From NCBI GenBank assembly GCA_014376575.1, contig JACMRF010000101.1, forward strand, positions 1-17,976: 17,976 bases of DNA, read 5' to 3'. The stretch is from Undibacterium sp. (GTDB lineage Bacteria > Pseudomonadota > Gammaproteobacteria > Burkholderiales > Burkholderiaceae). The position numbers were made by a program, and so were the translations under genes. This document shows, one piece after another, positions 16,601 to 17,976 of the stretch (positions within the stretch are counted from its first letter, which is position 1; each line of letters starts with the position of its first letter). A model generated the notes under the pieces. It made no database searches and had not been told where the DNA came from. It saw nothing but the letters and a program-made list of their open reading frames with translations.

Positions 16601-17159
16601 CTATGCGCCTGAGGTGCGGCAATTCGTGAAAACCACGCTGGCCAAGCTTGATCCTTCGCGTGATTTGCGTTTGCTTGGCGGCGTCATTTCAGGCTTGCGC
16701 ACGCAGATGACGCAACGCGGAAGAATCCTGATTGTTACGCTCGATGATGGCACCGCCACAGTCGATGTCACTGTGTATAGCGAATTGGCCGATCAGTACA
16801 AAAACATTTTCAAGGAAGATGAATTTTTAGCCGTGTTGGGCAAGGTTTCTGAAGATCGATTCTCGGGTGGCTTGCGTATCACTGCAGAAAAAGTGATGGA
16901 CATTGGCCGGGCTCGCGTGCAGTTCTCTCAGGGCTTGCGCATCACGCTCAATGCCGATATCGATACCGCTAAACTGACTGAAATTCTCAAGCCGCATATC
17001 AATCAGGAAGGCTGTCCGGTGTTGATCCGTTATCAAAATGGAGATGCCAGTGCCGAGCTATATCTGGCCGACCAATGGCGGGTAAATCCGGACGATCATC
17101 TGAGAAAAAAACTGGGCGATTGGCTGACCCCACAGAACGTCCAAATTGAATACGCCTGA
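13620..17159 (+). CDS. dnaE: DNA polymerase III subunit alpha
   Basis: Catalytic subunit of the replicative polymerase. The 1179-residue length is close to the 1160 of E. coli. A 32-residue tail precedes the PHP domain (FVHLRLHSEYSIVDG; KGVKPIVGCDVWI). The polymerase active site shows PDFDIDF with D433, D435 and D437 in the family signature, and VKFDFLGL with D589; GPGRGSGAGSLVAY forms the palm nucleotide loop. A beta-clamp-binding pentapeptide QVSLF stands at 948-952, followed by the OB domain (RILIVTLDDGTATVDVTVYS) and the C-terminal tau-binding region. The ATG at 13620 is the only good start before the conserved region, which favours the leaderless reading. It is followed after seven bases by a membrane protein gene and may be co-transcribed with it. 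The gene is intact. Confidence 0.97.
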   Translation: MTTEHANELILPAETAGAIAQTVLTPPTFPQFVHLRLHSEYSIVDGLVRIDDVVKAAVNDKQPALAMTDLANLFGMVKFYKAARSKGVKPIVGCDVWITNEVDRDKPTRLLLLVKNRIGYLQLCELLAKAWIENQHRGRAELKFEWLQEIFQKGDEPGLIALSGAHFGDVGIAIDNGNLDAAERHARRWASIFPQHFYIEIQRAGQANMESHIRQAVALANKLGLPVVATHPIQFIHKEDFAAHEARTCIAEGEMLANGRRVRRFNDQQCFKTQDEMLALFADLPGALQNAVEIARRCSLTLELGKPRLPDFPTPDGMNINEFLVAESKKGLEFRLTQVFPDELKREQERARYEARLKFETDTIVKMGFPGYFLIVADFIQWAKNNGVPVGPGRGSGAGSLVAYSLLITDLDPLQYNLLFERFLNPERVSMPDFDIDFCQEGRDRVIQYVKDRYGKEAVSQIATFGTMAAKGAIRDVGRVLDFGYMFCDGISKLIPFKPGKQVTIAEAIIEEPMLAERQENEEEVKTLLDLAQQVEGITRNIGMHAGGVLIAPGKLTDFCPLYTQGGDTGVVSQYDKDDVEAVGLVKFDFLGLTTLTILDRAVRYIKMLDPSLAHFDLAKLPLDDRASYELLTKAKTVAVFQLESRGMQGMLKDARPDRFEDIIALVALYRPGPMDLIPDFCKRKHGEKFDYPDPRTEGILSETYGIMVYQEQVMQMAQVVGGYSLGGADLLRRAMGKKKAEEMAEHRQIFRDGAAKDGLSQAKADEIFDLMEKFAGYGFNKSHAAAYALLSYHTAYLKAHHPAAFMAANMSLAMDDTEKIKILVEDTLDICKLTLLPPDINQSDYRFMPVGVPGKKATQIRYGMGAVKGSGQNAIENIVNARNTGGPFASLFDFCKRVDKRQVNRRTIESLIRAGAMDCLKQDRAVLLATVDYAMEAAQQFEAAANQVSLFGDDDDMIPPPEYIKTEIWTDRQRLLEEKQALGFYLSGHLFDAYAPEVRQFVKTTLAKLDPSRDLRLLGGVISGLRTQMTQRGRILIVTLDDGTATVDVTVYSELADQYKNIFKEDEFLAVLGKVSEDRFSGGLRITAEKVMDIGRARVQFSQGLRITLNADIDTAKLTEILKPHINQEGCPVLIRYQNGDASAELYLADQWRVNPDDHLRKKLGDWLTPQNVQIEYA

Positions 17160-17166
17160 GCGCCAA

Positions 17167-17976
17167 ATGAAGTCTTTAGCGGCGCATGACGCCTGGCGCG
17201 CGGCATTGCCACAACAGATACTGGCGTGGCTACCGCTCACTTTATTTTTTCCGGTCGGTGTGATGTATGGCGGCGTCTTGCTGTTTTACATCAGCCTGAT
17301 CATCTCGGGCGGATATGCTGAAAAATGGCAGCGTGTACGTACAAGTGCAATGCTCATGCCTGTGCTGTTGCTCAGTGCGGTAACGCTGATCGTGGGGCTA
17401 ACGCAGGTGCGCCCTGAAGCTGAATTCTGGTCTGGTTTCTGGCATTACCAAACCTATTTATTTTTATTTCCCTTCTTGTCGGTGGGTGCCGGAGCTTGGC
17501 AAAAAAAAGCGCAACAACTCTTTTTTGCCGGGGCTGTGTATGCCGCTACTTTGTTTTATCTGAACGCCCTGCAACTGCTACCGGACAGCAAATTGTTCCG
17601 CAGCTATGTCGTCTACGAAGGAAATAAATCCATCCTTCTCGGCATATTGCTGGCACTTGCTGCCGGGTGGATGTTGCATGCATGGCGCTGGCAAAAAAAT
17701 CATGCGCTTTGGCGTGCGGCTGTATTCGGCTACCTGGTTGTGGCCTTGCTGTTGTTGGCAAAAACCCGCACAGCCAGCCTTATCTTCATCTTATTGTGTG
17801 GCCTCATGCTGTTTCGCAATAGTAGTTTTTCTTGGCGCAAAGTGCTCTTGCTTTTTATTCCCTTGGTGCCGATGGCGTTTGGCATCAACTACCTCGCCGG
17901 TTTGCCTGCGCCTGAGACTTGCCTGGTGAATGCGATGCGCGATGCAAAAATGAATTCAGCCGATATCGCATTCACC
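17167..17976 (+). CDS. O-antigen ligase-like membrane protein, 3' end cut by the window
   Basis: An open frame of 270 codons begins at ATG 17167, seven bases after the dnaE stop, and is still open at the end of the window. The protein is strongly hydrophobic with many predicted membrane segments (QILAWLPLTLFFPVGVMYGG; GVLLFYISLIISG; LLGILLALAAGWML; GYLVVALLLL), and the pattern YEGNKSILLGILLALA followed by LLAKTRTASLI resembles WaaL/O-antigen ligase (Wzy_C) proteins, which attach polysaccharides to lipid A-core or act in exopolysaccharide and glycan transfer in the inner membrane. The large periplasmic loop and the catalytic residues should lie beyond the window, so function is a family-level guess. 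The short gap to dnaE suggests a shared transcript. GAG in the dnaE end (17157-17160) may serve as a weak ribosome binding site. Confidence 0.72.
   Translation, partial: MKSLAAHDAWRAALPQQILAWLPLTLFFPVGVMYGGVLLFYISLIISGGYAEKWQRVRTSAMLMPVLLLSAVTLIVGLTQVRPEAEFWSGFWHYQTYLFLFPFLSVGAGAWQKKAQQLFFAGAVYAATLFYLNALQLLPDSKLFRSYVVYEGNKSILLGILLALAAGWMLHAWRWQKNHALWRAAVFGYLVVALLLLAKTRTASLIFILLCGLMLFRNSSFSWRKVLLLFIPLVPMAFGINYLAGLPAPETCLVNAMRDAKMNSADIAFT

Overview
The window looks like a chromosomal segment of a betaproteobacterium of the order Burkholderiales, possibly Oxalobacteraceae. The support is the dnaG-rpoD order, RpoD with a long Lys/Ala-rich N-terminus and an acidic insert, RhlE and TrhO of beta-proteobacterial type, and a glucokinase fused to an RpiR-type helix-turn-helix, a Burkholderiales habit. 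The genus is an inference and cannot be fixed from the sequence alone. Base composition is moderate, and the intergenic regions and the tRNA-linked island look richer in A+T.

Layout: (1) 51-4954, replication and transcription core: dnaG (primase) and rpoD (housekeeping sigma factor), separated by a 0.4 kb gap that carries an extended -10 promoter; rpoD ends in a strong hairpin terminator. (2) 5180-5257, a tRNA with CAT anticodon whose acceptor stem fits tRNA-Ile2 (lysidine type) better than elongator tRNA-Met. (3) 5258-8109, a small, decayed genomic island: the last 37 bases of the tRNA are repeated at 8073-8109, an integrase remnant lies just inside the left end, and the only intact cargo is a hipBA toxin-antitoxin pair. 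(4) 8308-9790, rhlE (DEAD-box RNA helicase), preceded by a short upstream ORF with a good ribosome binding site that overlaps its start. (5) 9999-10889, trhO (rhodanese-type tRNA U34 hydroxylase), convergent with rhlE. (6) 11330-13159, a three-part protein on the minus strand: glucokinase-like domain, RpiR-type HTH, and a diguanylate cyclase (GGDEF) domain. (7) 13620-17159, dnaE (DNA polymerase III alpha), with a -10 box so close to the ATG that the mRNA may be leaderless. (8) 17167-end, a truncated membrane protein resembling O-antigen ligases.

The most unusual item is the glucokinase-HTH-GGDEF protein. In related bacteria the C-terminal part of the glucokinase/RpiR fusion is normally a SIS sugar-phosphate sensor domain; here it is a complete GGDEF domain with active site and inhibitory I-site, and the glucokinase part has lost the usual GGT of its phosphate-binding motif. 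This suggests a link between glucose sensing and cyclic-di-GMP. The second item is the tRNA-bounded island, in which the integration machinery is broken and only the addiction module is kept.
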